NCBI GenBank assembly: GCA_040007395.1
Contig: JBDTVG010000037.1
Location: 1 to 25,184, forward strand
Direction of reading: 5' to 3'
DNA from: DATGFK01 sp040007395
Lineage (GTDB): Bacteria > Chloroflexota > Anaerolineae > Aggregatilineales > UBA2796
DNA length: 25,184 bases
Below the pieces are notes generated by a model, which worked only from the letters and a program-made list of their open reading frames with translations, ran no database searches and was not told the DNA's origin. The translations under genes and the position numbers were made by a program. Below are positions 1-8,172 of the stretch, piece after piece. How positions within the stretch are numbered: the stretch's first letter is position 1; each line of letters opens with the position of its first letter.

Positions 1-75
1 CCTCACTGTTGGCGCTGGCTTGTCTTAATCTTAACTAGCAATCAGGGTATCATATATCTACAATGGTGGGAAGCT

Positions 76-750
76 ATGAACAAAATTGAGAACGTTCGCA
101 GCAAAGCGGCATTGGTTTACGAAGCCCTCCATTCCGCGATTTTGCAGAGTGAATTGAAACCGGGCGCACGGCTAGTGATCAATGATCTGGCTGCCGAACT
201 TGGCGTTAGCCCGATTCCGGTGCGAGAGGCCTTGCGACAATTAGAGGTAGATGGGTTTATCACCTTCCAGCCGTATATTGGCGTAACGGTAACAGAAATT
301 AAAGCAAGCTCGATTTCAGAAATATTTGGCCTGTTGGAAGCGATGGAACTGCTGAGTGGACAGGCGGCCTGTCAGCGCATGACCGATACTGACGACGTAG
401 CGTTGGAGCAGCTTTTGCATCGCATGGATACCCTAGTCAGTGAACCTGCCGAATGGTCACGCGAAAATGTCCATTTCCACCAACTCGTATGTGACCTAGC
501 TGATATGCCTCTGGTCAGGCACATAATGAACAAAACTCTTCAACATTGGGATCGAGTCCGTAGCTATTACCTGAAAGACGTTTTTGCCTTTCGGATTGCG
601 GTTGCACAACGCGAACACTGGCGTATCTTTGAGGCAATGCGTGCGCGTGATCTGGGCCTACTTGAAAAAGTCGTGCACGACCACAACCAAGCCGCGCTGG
701 TCGCTTATCTGCAACATCTGCAATCGAGCAACCAACCAAATCGGGAATAG
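76..750 (+). CDS. GntR family transcriptional regulator, FCD (FadR-like) subfamily
   Basis: Predicted cytoplasmic DNA-binding repressor or activator of 224 residues, the usual length for GntR/FCD proteins. Residues about 12-78 form the winged helix-turn-helix, with the family pattern DLAAELGVSPIPVREALRQL followed by the wing (DGFITFQPYIGVTV). Residues about 85-215 match the all-helical FCD ligand domain, including histidines usually used for metal or ligand binding (FHQLV near residue 134, EHWRIFEAM near 180, HDHN near 202). The ATG at 76 is preceded by GGTGGGAAG, a reasonable ribosome binding site. FCD regulators usually sense small carboxylic acids and control an adjacent catabolic operon, but no such operon follows here: the next gene is convergent. 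The target may lie left of the window. The family call is firm; the effector is unknown. Confidence 0.9.
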   Translation: MNKIENVRSKAALVYEALHSAILQSELKPGARLVINDLAAELGVSPIPVREALRQLEVDGFITFQPYIGVTVTEIKASSISEIFGLLEAMELLSGQAACQRMTDTDDVALEQLLHRMDTLVSEPAEWSRENVHFHQLVCDLADMPLVRHIMNKTLQHWDRVRSYYLKDVFAFRIAVAQREHWRIFEAMRARDLGLLEKVVHDHNQAALVAYLQHLQSSNQPNRE

Positions 751-1190
751 CAGCAGTATCAATCAGTTGCAGAAGTAATCGGGGTTAGTTGCTGGGAGAT
801 CATATACTCTCTTCCGAGCCTAACACTTCTTTTATACTGCCCTGTGTACGAACACGGACAGGTTCGACCTCGAACCGAGACCGATCCCCTCTGTATAGGT
901 TCATATTAAGAATTTGAAGGTACGTAAGGGTGTTAATGGTATTTTTTCTCCAGCACCCCAGTAGGCAGCGGTCTGGTGGACAATCAGAAACTCGCGCCGA
1001 TGCTTAAAGACTCGGACTATAGCAGATCGAAGGGGCACAACGGGGTCAAGTCCACTTGGCCCCGTTGCTCGCCGTACTATGGCCTGTTCTTACAAAATCG
1101 TTCGGTGATGTCTGTCCCCTACTTCAGGCTGCGTATTCGGGATGACACGCTTACCAGGAATAAGGGATTTTAGCTACAAGGTTTACGAGG
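751..1190. other. Convergent intergenic region with two hairpins, no convincing gene
   Basis: This 440-bp gap separates the ends of the GntR gene (+) and the lipoprotein gene (-). A compact palindrome GGTTCGA-cc-TCGAACC lies at 861-876. A long hairpin with 13-bp arms (1038-1050 and 1055-1067, one G-T pair, loop tcca) is the strongest structure. Neither is followed by a T-run on either strand. A GTG-started 65-codon frame at 976-1173 has no ribosome binding site, runs through the hairpin and resembles nothing I know, so I treat it as noncoding. Confidence 0.5.
1038..1067. terminator. Strong hairpin between convergent genes, terminator-like but without a T-run
   Basis: The arms CAACGGGGTCAAG and CTTGGCCCCGTTG pair over 13 bp with one G-T wobble and a 4-nt loop. 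Its position between two convergent gene ends suits a bidirectional transcription barrier. The lack of a T-tract on either side means an intrinsic terminator is not proven; a protein-binding or Rho-assisted role is equally possible. Confidence 0.35.
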
Positions 1191-2684
1191 CTAGCGCACG
1201 AGAATCGGCATCAATGCTTTGTCGCCTTTTGCGCCCTCCACTAGATTGATCTTTGATCCATCGCTTGTATTGATCAGCACCAGATTGTAGCGAACGTCGT
1301 TTGAAGCGACTTTGTTGGTCTCGACAGTAGAAGCCTGTGAGCCGTCATTGTTGACCGCCAATCCGCCCGCAAACGTACCGCGTGCAGCGATATTGGACTT
1401 GCCCTTGAGATCGTATACAAAGAGCGCTTGGGTATTGCCCACCATTGTGTAGAATAACTTTTGTCCGTCACCTGACCACGCCACATCGTTAACCTGATCC
1501 AATTTGCCGCCGCCTGCTACACTGCCCGGTGCTTTGTCGGGTGCATTGAAATCGTACAGATAAAGCTGTTCAATGCCGTCGCCGTTGCGTGTGACCAGCG
1601 TCAGATAATTATTCTTCGGGCTGCGAAGCAAGCTGCTCTGTCCCTTTGGAGGATATTGATCGGTAGTGACCAGACCGATTACATTATTGACGCTGCCATC
1701 AGCTATCGAGAGCCGCGCCACATTGACCAGATCCGAGGCGGTGCCGTTGGGGACAGTGAATAAAATTGTCTTGTTATCTGGCAGCAGCAGCATTTCGTTC
1801 ATGGCGGAACTGCTAAAATAAGTGGCAGCGCCGTTTGTGCCGGTCTTGCCGCTTTGCACTTCCGCACCATTGCCACCGCCGAAGTCAGCCTTACGGATGC
1901 GCCAACTCGATCCGCCTATTTTGCACTTTTCTCCGAACAACTCATAAACCTTATCGCCGACATGCAGCACCTTCGCCGCTACAAATTCACAGTCAGCCTT
2001 CGTATCGGGATTTAGCACGCCCACATTCTCGTCGATCTTGCGGGTTTTGCTGCCATCCCAGAAGATCACATCGGCGCTCTTGGCCTGATTTTTGGTATTG
2101 GGGAAAAGTTGAACCACCACTGCGCCATCATTTTGAAGGTCAAACGCTGCCACATTGTCGAGCGAGGTTTGTTCCGTCGCTTCAGGCAGTTTCACGATTT
2201 GCAGTGTACCCGTTGCATAGGCCGAGTCGAACGTCTTGGTCGTATACTTGATCAGACCTAGACGATTACCATCGGGGCTAAACTGCGTCCGACCCGGCAA
2301 AGCACACGATAAGCCTGTCGTATTCTCTAACGGCACCGCCGCGCTGCTATTGATTGTCAGCAAATAGGGTTGGAGAGGATCAGTCCCTTGAAAGATCGCC
2401 AATTTTTCGCCGTTGGGCTGCATTCCACAGGGAATTGCCAGCGCTTTACCCGTGCTGGGCTGTCCGATTGGAGCTTGTTTGCCATTGACATACCAGCCAA
2501 GCTGCAACGTATTCGGATTCCACGCCAACACACGCGGGCTACCTAAACTGTTCGGATCAATCGTCGGGACAATAGAGGCAACCGGAGTCGTGCCTGCGCC
2601 CCCCGTGGCAGCGGGAGCCGCATTGCCCGATGAACACCCGGCAATAAATACTAGTACAACGCTGAGAAGCAAGAATCGTCGCAT
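1191..2684 (-). CDS. Exported lipoprotein with WD40/TolB-like beta-propeller repeats
   Basis: A 497-residue protein beginning MRRFLLLSVVLVFIAGCSSG, a classic lipoprotein signal with lipobox FIAGC and lipidated Cys17. After it comes a low-complexity Gly/Ala/Thr/Pro linker (about residues 18-45), then a long region with weak beta-propeller repeats such as FSPDGNRL, RSPKNNYLTLV and DVAWSGDGQKLFYTM. The protein should therefore be anchored on the outer face of the cytoplasmic membrane. The start is supported by GAGGAG about 8 nt upstream on the minus strand. The ligand or partner is unknown; such propellers commonly act in envelope protein or polysaccharide recognition. It is monocistronic as seen here, with a 142-bp gap to the DinB gene stop. 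It is related in style, but not closely in sequence, to the propeller family at 11-14 kb. Confidence 0.85.
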   Translation of the reverse strand: MRRFLLLSVVLVFIAGCSSGNAAPAATGGAGTTPVASIVPTIDPNSLGSPRVLAWNPNTLQLGWYVNGKQAPIGQPSTGKALAIPCGMQPNGEKLAIFQGTDPLQPYLLTINSSAAVPLENTTGLSCALPGRTQFSPDGNRLGLIKYTTKTFDSAYATGTLQIVKLPEATEQTSLDNVAAFDLQNDGAVVVQLFPNTKNQAKSADVIFWDGSKTRKIDENVGVLNPDTKADCEFVAAKVLHVGDKVYELFGEKCKIGGSSWRIRKADFGGGNGAEVQSGKTGTNGAATYFSSSAMNEMLLLPDNKTILFTVPNGTASDLVNVARLSIADGSVNNVIGLVTTDQYPPKGQSSLLRSPKNNYLTLVTRNGDGIEQLYLYDFNAPDKAPGSVAGGGKLDQVNDVAWSGDGQKLFYTMVGNTQALFVYDLKGKSNIAARGTFAGGLAVNNDGSQASTVETNKVASNDVRYNLVLINTSDGSKINLVEGAKGDKALMPILVR

Positions 2685-2826
2685 AATACGCTCTCCTCGG
2701 TGTGAGTTATATAAGTAACCGAAAGGATCAGCTTACAATGCGATTCTACTGCATTTATTCCAGAAATAGGTTAGTACGCTGGGTTGAGTAACGAACTTCA
2801 TTTAACAGCAATCTCGCTGCATTGGT

Positions 2827-3333
2827 TCAAGACGGTAAGTTAAAGTGTTCATTCAAAAATCGAGTGAAGTCAAGTTCGCCGGGTGACTGCCCATAGCTCG
2901 TCAATAGTGCAGCGGCCTCACTGCGGTGTTGTGTTGCGTGATTAACGACATGCCACAAGCAGTGCCACAACACCCGTTCTCGAATAACCCCGCTATCGCC
3001 TTCATAGCGTACAATGCCATTCATATCCTCGTCACTTAAACTATCGAGGTAGGCTCGCATCTCCTGTTGTTCGGCTTGCCAGCCTGCGTCCAAGTCACTG
3101 AGGGTCGGGAAATCGGCTTCGGAAAGTTCTGTCCAATCGGTTACAGAAACGCCTTGACAGATGAGTCGCCACACCATTACGGCATCCAGCAGATGGATGA
3201 GGATGTGGCGCAAATTTCCAAAGTCAGTGCTGGCAACATACTGCGCTTCGGTCACTTGGGCGCAGGTTGTCAGAATGCGTCGGTCTGCCCAATAATGATA
3301 TTCGTATAACAGCTTGATTTCGTCAGTTTTCAT
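2827..3333 (-). CDS. DinB family protein (putative metal-dependent hydrolase or thiol transferase fold)
   Basis: A 168-residue protein with the four-helix DinB/YfiT-like signature: an N-terminal YEYHYWADRRIL helix, an early metal-ligand histidine in LRHILIHLLDA (about residues 42-52), and the paired histidine motif HVVNHATQHRSEAAALL (about residues 128-144) followed by the common ending SPGELDF. These histidines normally bind a divalent metal. Family members include bacillithiol and mycothiol transferases and many of unknown substrate, so no specific reaction is claimed. The length is typical of the family. The gene sits downstream of a MITE-like element and the TMEM175-type gene on the same strand, separated by 338 bp, so co-transcription is unlikely. 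Confidence 0.85.
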   Translation of the reverse strand: MKTDEIKLLYEYHYWADRRILTTCAQVTEAQYVASTDFGNLRHILIHLLDAVMVWRLICQGVSVTDWTELSEADFPTLSDLDAGWQAEQQEMRAYLDSLSDEDMNGIVRYEGDSGVIRERVLWHCLWHVVNHATQHRSEAAALLTSYGQSPGELDFTRFLNEHFNLPS

Positions 3334-3423
3334 CAGATTTAGCGTTCGCCCCTATGCAAGTTTGCCTGTGAGATCGAATTGATCTGGAAAAGTGTAGCAC
3401 AGGAAATCGAAAGGGGCTGAACC

Positions 3424-3526
3424 AACTCACCTTACGCATCCTCCCCCTAAATTCCCCTCGCCCTGCGGGCGAGGGGCTGGGGTGAGGGCAATCTGGTATA
3501 AAAACAAGTCATGCGTAAGGTGAGTT
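3424..3526. mobile_element. MITE-like element with perfect 16-bp terminal inverted repeats
   Basis: The ends are AACTCACCTTACGCAT (3424-3439) and its exact reverse complement (3511-3526). The 103-bp interior has no coding capacity and contains a second perfect hairpin, CCCCTCGCCC-tgc-GGGCGAGGGG (3454-3476), flanked by C-rich and G-rich runs. This layout is that of a small non-autonomous element or a nested REP-like palindrome. I see no clear target-site duplication next to the repeats. It accounts for most of the 338-bp gap between the DinB and TMEM175-type genes; the rest of that gap shows nothing recognisable. Confidence 0.6.
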
Positions 3527-3671
3527 ATACAGTCCCGTGTGTACTTCAGATTTATGGTCCGAGTACAGCGATAATGAAGCAACGTGATGAGTGAAATTAA
3601 CATCCTTGAGAATTAGAGCAATCTTGTTAGAAGGCAAGCGGCTGTAGGATTTCTCGTGCGTACTTTATGAG

Positions 3672-4442
3672 CTAGTCCATTGCAGATGCTTTTGCTGGAG
3701 CCTGAAAAGTTGCTAATCTATGACGGACTCTACCTCGATATGATCCGTAGATTGCCATCAGTGGCATGATCAAAAGATATACGAGTCCAGTCCAGTTCGC
3801 GGCAGCCTGTCCACCCAGAATCGCAATCAAGATTGAGACAAGGCCAATTCCAATCACCACACAACATGCTCCAATGCTTGTGACAGTGTCATGCGTTTCT
3901 AGTCGGTTCAGTTCAAGATCGCGGCGCTTTTGGTAGGCCCGCACATAGAACCCCATATTGGTCAGATACAGAGACCCAAGGCCCAGCCCATAGATCACCA
4001 TCAATTGCGGGATCTGATCGACCTGTATTGGCATAGTGTTGGTGAGCGCCGCACCGGGTTGGGCTATTTGAACACCATTTAACAGCCAACTGAACACAAA
4101 CTTGAGCGGATAAACGTACAAGGCAATGATAAACAAGAACGCCGTGTTAAGGGCAAAGACTATTCCGTCTTCAAGCCCGTAACGCCGGAAAAAGATGTAG
4201 TGGGAATGCCATAACCACGTTAGAAAGATAAAGCAAATCGCAAATGACCCGACATTGCTGAAACTGAACAAGGCGATCAAGTCGTTAAAATTCTTCGGCA
4301 CCTCCGTCGAAATGACCAGTAGCGTCACTACAAAAGCGAGTACAGCATCACTGAATCCTTCAAGTCGCGTGACTTCCTGCCCGCGCCAACGAAAGCCATC
4401 AGTTTCACCGATATGTCGTTTCATCAATTGCTCACGAAGCAT
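3672..4442 (-). CDS. TMEM175 family (DUF1211) potassium channel-like membrane protein
   Basis: A 256-residue integral membrane protein with about six hydrophobic segments. Residues 26-45 carry the diagnostic first-helix signature R-x3-FSDAV (RLEGFSDAVLAFVVTLLVIS), which lines the pore in bacterial TMEM175 channels. Bacterial members are single six-helix units that assemble as tetramers and leak K+ across the cytoplasmic membrane. The final helix is followed by a short basic tail. The ATG at 4442 has GGGGG about 12 nt upstream; an in-frame ATG at 4424 is possible but lacks a comparable site. It stands alone, with a hairpin-rich 276-bp leader. Channel family membership is well supported; ion selectivity is inferred from the family. 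Confidence 0.82.
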   Translation of the reverse strand: MLREQLMKRHIGETDGFRWRGQEVTRLEGFSDAVLAFVVTLLVISTEVPKNFNDLIALFSFSNVGSFAICFIFLTWLWHSHYIFFRRYGLEDGIVFALNTAFLFIIALYVYPLKFVFSWLLNGVQIAQPGAALTNTMPIQVDQIPQLMVIYGLGLGSLYLTNMGFYVRAYQKRRDLELNRLETHDTVTSIGACCVVIGIGLVSILIAILGGQAAANWTGLVYLLIMPLMAIYGSYRGRVRHRLATFQAPAKASAMD

Positions 4443-4718
4443 GGCAATGTTTTCCCCCTATTGGAACTTAAAGCAGGCGTAGCTAGGATAACCTTGCTTG
4501 GATTTGGTTGTCTACTATATCCAGATATGTAGAGCAAACGCAATAGTCGTCCTATCCCAACACGAATTGGTGATAGGACAACGATGAGTTTGGGGGGTGC
4601 CTAGACTTGGCGATGAGTGCGAATCCCCACCCTGCACTCGTGCAGAGGGATTTCCAGACTCGTTCGACTCCCCTCTCTACGAAGTGGGGTTGAGGAGAAT
4701 TCAATACCCAGTTTTATG
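4443..4718. other. Hairpin-rich intergenic region between radical SAM and TMEM175-type genes
   Basis: Several inverted repeats lie here: 4511-4533 (TCTAC...GTAGA with an inner ATATC/GATAT), 4549-4579 (GTCCTATC...GATAGGAC), and 4622-4652 (AATCCC-CTGCAC-tc-GTGCAG-GGGATT). At about 4669-4703 a degenerate C-rich/G-rich palindrome recalls the core of the element at 3424-3526. Any of these could end transcription of the radical SAM gene or regulate the TMEM175-type gene; none has a clear T-run. Confidence 0.45.
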
Positions 4719-6131
4719 TTATGGTAGCGAATGAGCGTTTTGTTCTACAGGAACGGGTTTCTCAGCCTCGAATTTTCCAAATCCAGTTAACACCGCTTCG
4801 AGCATCGGCAGCAATTGAGTTACTCGTTTGGCACGGATCACCCAATCCCACATCGGCTCGAACTTTTTCCAACCGCCCGCATAGGCCAGATGACGTAGTT
4901 TGCCAATCGTATAAGGCTTTGTCTGTGCGCCTCTGAAAATCGATCCCCATTTGTAAAAGTTCTGATAAGCCTGCCAATAACCCGCTTCTAGTGCTTCGGG
5001 AGTCAGCTTTGCTGGACGGTAAACGACGTGTCTTGTGTCGTACAGATTCCAGTTATCAGTAGTTAGGCGACCTTGCGTGGTCATCCGCTGATACAGTTCT
5101 GTGCTCGGATAAGGGGTTAGAATATGAAACGTGGCGGTTTCGATACCCTGTGAAATAGCCCATTCCACGGTGCTATCGAATACCGACTCGTCATCGTGAT
5201 CCATGCCAAAAACAAAACTTCCGTTGACCATAACGCTCAGATCATGCAGGCGACGGATCGCAGCATTGTAGTCGCGGTTAAGATTCTGGTACTTGTCATG
5301 TTCTACCAAATTCGAGGGGTTGAGCGTTTCAAAGCCAACGAACAAACTGCGCAGCCCAGAATCAACCGCTTTTTCTAGTAAGCCAGATTTCAGAACCGCC
5401 TGAACAGTTCCAGCGGCTTGCCACAAGCGCCCCATTCCTTTCATGCCATCGAATAACGCGGCGGCAAATCGCGGATCGCCAAATAGGTGATCATCCAGAA
5501 AGTAAAGATGTCTTCCCGGCAAGCGTTCGATCTCCGCAAGAGCATCGTCCACTGCCTGTGCATAGAACGATCTACCGCCTCGATAGAACGCCTCTTTATA
5601 GCAAAAGTCGCAGGTATGCGGACAGCCCCGTGAGACAACAATCGAGTTAGGCACAAGATACAAGTGCCGCTTGATCAGATCGCGACGGATAGGTGGCACA
5701 CCAATCAGGGTACGCCGCGTCGAACGATAGACTTTCTGGGGTGCCCCATTGTGAAAATCAGTCAGGAAAGCAGGCCAAATATCTTCACCCGGTCCGAGGA
5801 AGATACTGTCGGCGTGTAGGGCTGCTTCGTTGGGCAGCGAAGTCACGTGTAAGCCGCCCAATGCTACATAAGCACCTTTGGCACGATAGTGATCCGCTAA
5901 TTCATAAGCACGATAAGCGGATGTGATGTATACCTGAATCACAACCAGATCCGGCTCATCGGTGAGATCAAGCATTTCGACGTGTTCGTCTTGCAAAGTG
6001 ATGTCATCATCTTGGCTGAGATAAGCCGCCAGTGTAGCCAATCCCAGCGGCGGGAACAAAGAATATTTGATGGGTCGCCAGAAGGGACTTTTTGCTTCGG
6101 TCAGCGCGGGCAAAATCATTTTAACTTTCAT
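4719..6131 (-). CDS. B12-binding domain-containing radical SAM protein
   Basis: About 470 residues, cytoplasmic. Residues about 25-130 resemble a cobalamin-binding Rossmann domain (PPLGLATLAAYL, then ALGGLHVTSLPNEA and FLGPGEDIWPAFL). Residues about 160-370 form the radical SAM barrel with the [4Fe-4S] motif C170-PHT-C174-DF-C177. This is the class B arrangement seen in BchE, hopanoid methylases and many tailoring enzymes; the substrate cannot be told here. I prefer the ATG at 6131 (MKVKMILPALTEA) because GGGAG lies 8 nt upstream and the domain starts there; an in-frame ATG at 6146 would add MGVYA with a poorer site. There are no neighbouring pathway genes: the next gene upstream is divergent. 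Confidence 0.88.
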   Translation of the reverse strand: MKVKMILPALTEAKSPFWRPIKYSLFPPLGLATLAAYLSQDDDITLQDEHVEMLDLTDEPDLVVIQVYITSAYRAYELADHYRAKGAYVALGGLHVTSLPNEAALHADSIFLGPGEDIWPAFLTDFHNGAPQKVYRSTRRTLIGVPPIRRDLIKRHLYLVPNSIVVSRGCPHTCDFCYKEAFYRGGRSFYAQAVDDALAEIERLPGRHLYFLDDHLFGDPRFAAALFDGMKGMGRLWQAAGTVQAVLKSGLLEKAVDSGLRSLFVGFETLNPSNLVEHDKYQNLNRDYNAAIRRLHDLSVMVNGSFVFGMDHDDESVFDSTVEWAISQGIETATFHILTPYPSTELYQRMTTQGRLTTDNWNLYDTRHVVYRPAKLTPEALEAGYWQAYQNFYKWGSIFRGAQTKPYTIGKLRHLAYAGGWKKFEPMWDWVIRAKRVTQLLPMLEAVLTGFGKFEAEKPVPVEQNAHSLP

Positions 6132-6232
6132 GGCATAAACTCCCATTGTTCCTGTATCGTGCTACTGTAGAACAAATGGCGGCTATCGGACGACGGCGTA
6201 AGACACGGATGAGGCGCACCTGAGTGCTTGAC

Positions 6233-6295
6233 GAACGGGGATCGCAAGCTTATCCAACGCCAATCGTGCGTTTACCCAACGGGTATCATGCGTTT
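6233..6295. promoter_or_regulatory. Three 22-bp direct repeats upstream of the PA14/SH3 gene
   Basis: Copies start near 6233, 6255 and 6277, exactly 22 bp apart. The second (6251-6273) and third (6273-6295) match at 18 of 23 positions around a CAACG...ATC.TGCGTTT core; the first is more degenerate. They end about 10 bp before a plausible promoter, TAGATA (6306-6311), 17 bp, AATAAT (6329-6334). Spacing of two helical turns next to a weak -35 box is typical of activator binding sites. Confidence 0.5.
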
Positions 6296-6305
6296 TGCTA
6301 ACTTT

Positions 6306-6334
6306 TAGATAGAATGTGCGGTAGAAAGAATAAT
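6306..6334 (+). promoter_or_regulatory. Candidate sigma70-type promoter of the PA14/SH3 gene
   Basis: TAGATA (6306-6311) matches four of six -35 positions; after a 17-bp spacer AATAAT (6329-6334) is a fair -10. The coding start is 30 bp further on, with the strong ribosome binding site AAGGAG at about 6352-6357. The weak -35 together with the upstream repeats suggests activator dependence. Inferred by eye only. Confidence 0.35.
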
Positions 6335-6363
6335 TAGAAATCCTAAGTCTTAAGGAGTTATCC

Positions 6364-8148
6364 ATGCGACTGCCACGACTGATCATGGTGGCGCTCACCA
6401 TTGTGCTGCTGACGTTAGGCTTCAGCCGCCCTGTCGTGACCCACGCGGATACCGGAACCAACTGGACAGGCGCTTACTTTAATAACCGTGACTTGCAAGG
6501 GTCGCCTGTCTTTACGCGGATCGATCCGGCAGTAGTGTTCAATTGGGGATCAATCAGTCCCGGCCCCGGTATCGGCTCCTCAAACTGGTCGGCGCGCTGG
6601 CAGACCGTGCAATACTTGAACGCGGGTACTTACCGCTTCACGATCATTGCCGACGATGGCGTGCGTGTCTATGTCGATGGGCAGCTCATCCTTGATCAAT
6701 GGCACGATGCAGCGCCGACCAAGTATTACGTTGATGTGCAGGCAGTAGCGGGTAATCACATCATTCAGGTGGACTATTATCAGGGGGTTGGAGATGCCAG
6801 CCTGACAGTTTATTGGGACTATTCGCTGGCGCAGAGTTCGGCGTGGACTGCTCAATATTACAACAACCCGAATTTAGATGGGGCGGCAGCAGTAACCCGC
6901 TACGAGACGAGTATTAACTATTTCTGGGGAACTGGATCGCCCGCATCCGGTATCGGCAACGACAATTTCAGCGCTCGGTGGACAGCGACCCTACCCTTTA
7001 GCAGCGCCACTTATCGCTTCACCTTAGCGGGTGATGATGGCGTGCGGCTGTTTATTGACAATGCCAGTGTGATCAACCAATGGAAAACGCAAACGCTAAC
7101 CGCCTACAGCATCGATGTGCCGTTATCGGCGGGCTTGCATACGCTGCGTGTTGAATACTTCGACTCAATCGATCAGGCTGCAGTGCGCTTCGACTATGCA
7201 GTAGCAGTTGGCCCGCCGCCCTACCCCGGCACAACTTCTGACCAGTGGTACGGCGAATATTTTGCCAACCCGAACCTGCAAGGCTCACCGAGCTTTATCC
7301 GCTTCGATGGCACAAGTGGCATTAACTTCAACTGGTCAGTTGCGCCACCAGTGGCAAACTTCCCCCGCGAAAGTTTCTCGGTGCGTTGGACACGGCGACT
7401 CTTTTTCCCCGGACGGCCTTATCTGTTTTACGTGACTGTCGATGATGGAGCGCGATTGTACATTGATACCACGCTGATTATCGATGCATGGAAGCCACAG
7501 AGTGCGGTCACGATCACCAAAAATGTCGATCTGACCGAAGGCTACCACATTGTCCGGCTGGAATATTTCCAAGATCATTTTGAGTCGGTCATCGGCCTAA
7601 CATGGAACCCGCCCAATAGCCAGACTCCGCCGCAGTATCCGGGTGGTGTACCGCCGCCAGTGCCGGGAGTCGGCACGGGCAGCGTCAATACCCATGCGCT
7701 GAATGTGCGGACTGGCCCCGGTGTTAACTATGACATTCTCACCACGATAAAGCGTGGCGATACGTTCACGGTGTTGGGGCGTAACACCGATGCAAGCTGG
7801 ATACGGGTCAACGCGCCCAACGTAACAGGCTGGATTAACACCTACTATGTCAATATCAACGGCAGTGTGTTCAGCGCACCCGTCGAGGTGCCACCACCAC
7901 CACCACCACCCAGTCCTACGGGAGTCCGTGCCAAGTTGTTCTCGAACTTGCGATTCCACACTGGGCCGGGATCGAATTTTCCGGCGGTTGGTACACTCGG
8001 TTGGGGGACAATTGTGGATATGGTGGGGCGCAATAGCAACGGGGCATGGTATCAGGTGCAGTACGCTGGGTTGACAGGCTGGATCTACTCCCCATACGTG
8101 CGGATTGTGGCGGGGACACTTTCTAACGTGCCAATTGTCGGCGGGTAA
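6364..8148 (+). CDS. Secreted protein with three PA14 domains and two bacterial SH3 domains
   Basis: A 594-residue exported protein. A signal peptide covers residues 1-28 (hydrophobic core after RLPR, likely cut after VTHA). Three PA14 domains follow at about 29-155, 157-280 and 290-415, each with the family core DDGVRVYVDGQLILDQW or a variant (DDGVRLFIDN, DDGARLYIDT). PA14 domains bind carbohydrates. Then come a Pro-rich linker, an SH3b domain at about 440-500 (LNVRTGPGVNYDIL...GWINTYYV), a seven-proline spacer and a second SH3b at about 519-585 (LRFHTGPGSNFPAV...GWIYSPYV). SH3b domains commonly bind cell wall. The whole suggests a surface glycan-binding protein without catalysis. The start is fixed by AAGGAG 6 nt upstream. 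It is monocistronic. Confidence 0.88.
   Translation: MRLPRLIMVALTIVLLTLGFSRPVVTHADTGTNWTGAYFNNRDLQGSPVFTRIDPAVVFNWGSISPGPGIGSSNWSARWQTVQYLNAGTYRFTIIADDGVRVYVDGQLILDQWHDAAPTKYYVDVQAVAGNHIIQVDYYQGVGDASLTVYWDYSLAQSSAWTAQYYNNPNLDGAAAVTRYETSINYFWGTGSPASGIGNDNFSARWTATLPFSSATYRFTLAGDDGVRLFIDNASVINQWKTQTLTAYSIDVPLSAGLHTLRVEYFDSIDQAAVRFDYAVAVGPPPYPGTTSDQWYGEYFANPNLQGSPSFIRFDGTSGINFNWSVAPPVANFPRESFSVRWTRRLFFPGRPYLFYVTVDDGARLYIDTTLIIDAWKPQSAVTITKNVDLTEGYHIVRLEYFQDHFESVIGLTWNPPNSQTPPQYPGGVPPPVPGVGTGSVNTHALNVRTGPGVNYDILTTIKRGDTFTVLGRNTDASWIRVNAPNVTGWINTYYVNINGSVFSAPVEVPPPPPPPSPTGVRAKLFSNLRFHTGPGSNFPAVGTLGWGTIVDMVGRNSNGAWYQVQYAGLTGWIYSPYVRIVAGTLSNVPIVGG
7891..7911 (+). repeat. CCA trinucleotide microsatellite coding for a polyproline linker
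   Basis: Six CCA codons followed by CCC encode seven consecutive prolines between the two SH3b domains. Length changes would be in frame and alter only linker length. Confidence 0.8.
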
Positions 8149-8172
8149 AGGATAGTGCTTTTTCGCCCCTTT

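Noticed and set aside
861..876. GGTTCGA...TCGAACC considered as a tRNA T-arm
   Set aside because: The loop is only two bases and no acceptor, D or anticodon arms surround it.
976..1173. 65-codon plus-strand frame after the GntR gene
   Set aside because: GTG start without a ribosome binding site, overlaps a long hairpin, and the composition is unlike a protein.
7597..8119. Minus-strand frames inside the PA14/SH3 gene
   Set aside because: Overlap the SH3b domains antisense; poly-Gly and poly-Trp runs come from the CCA microsatellite.
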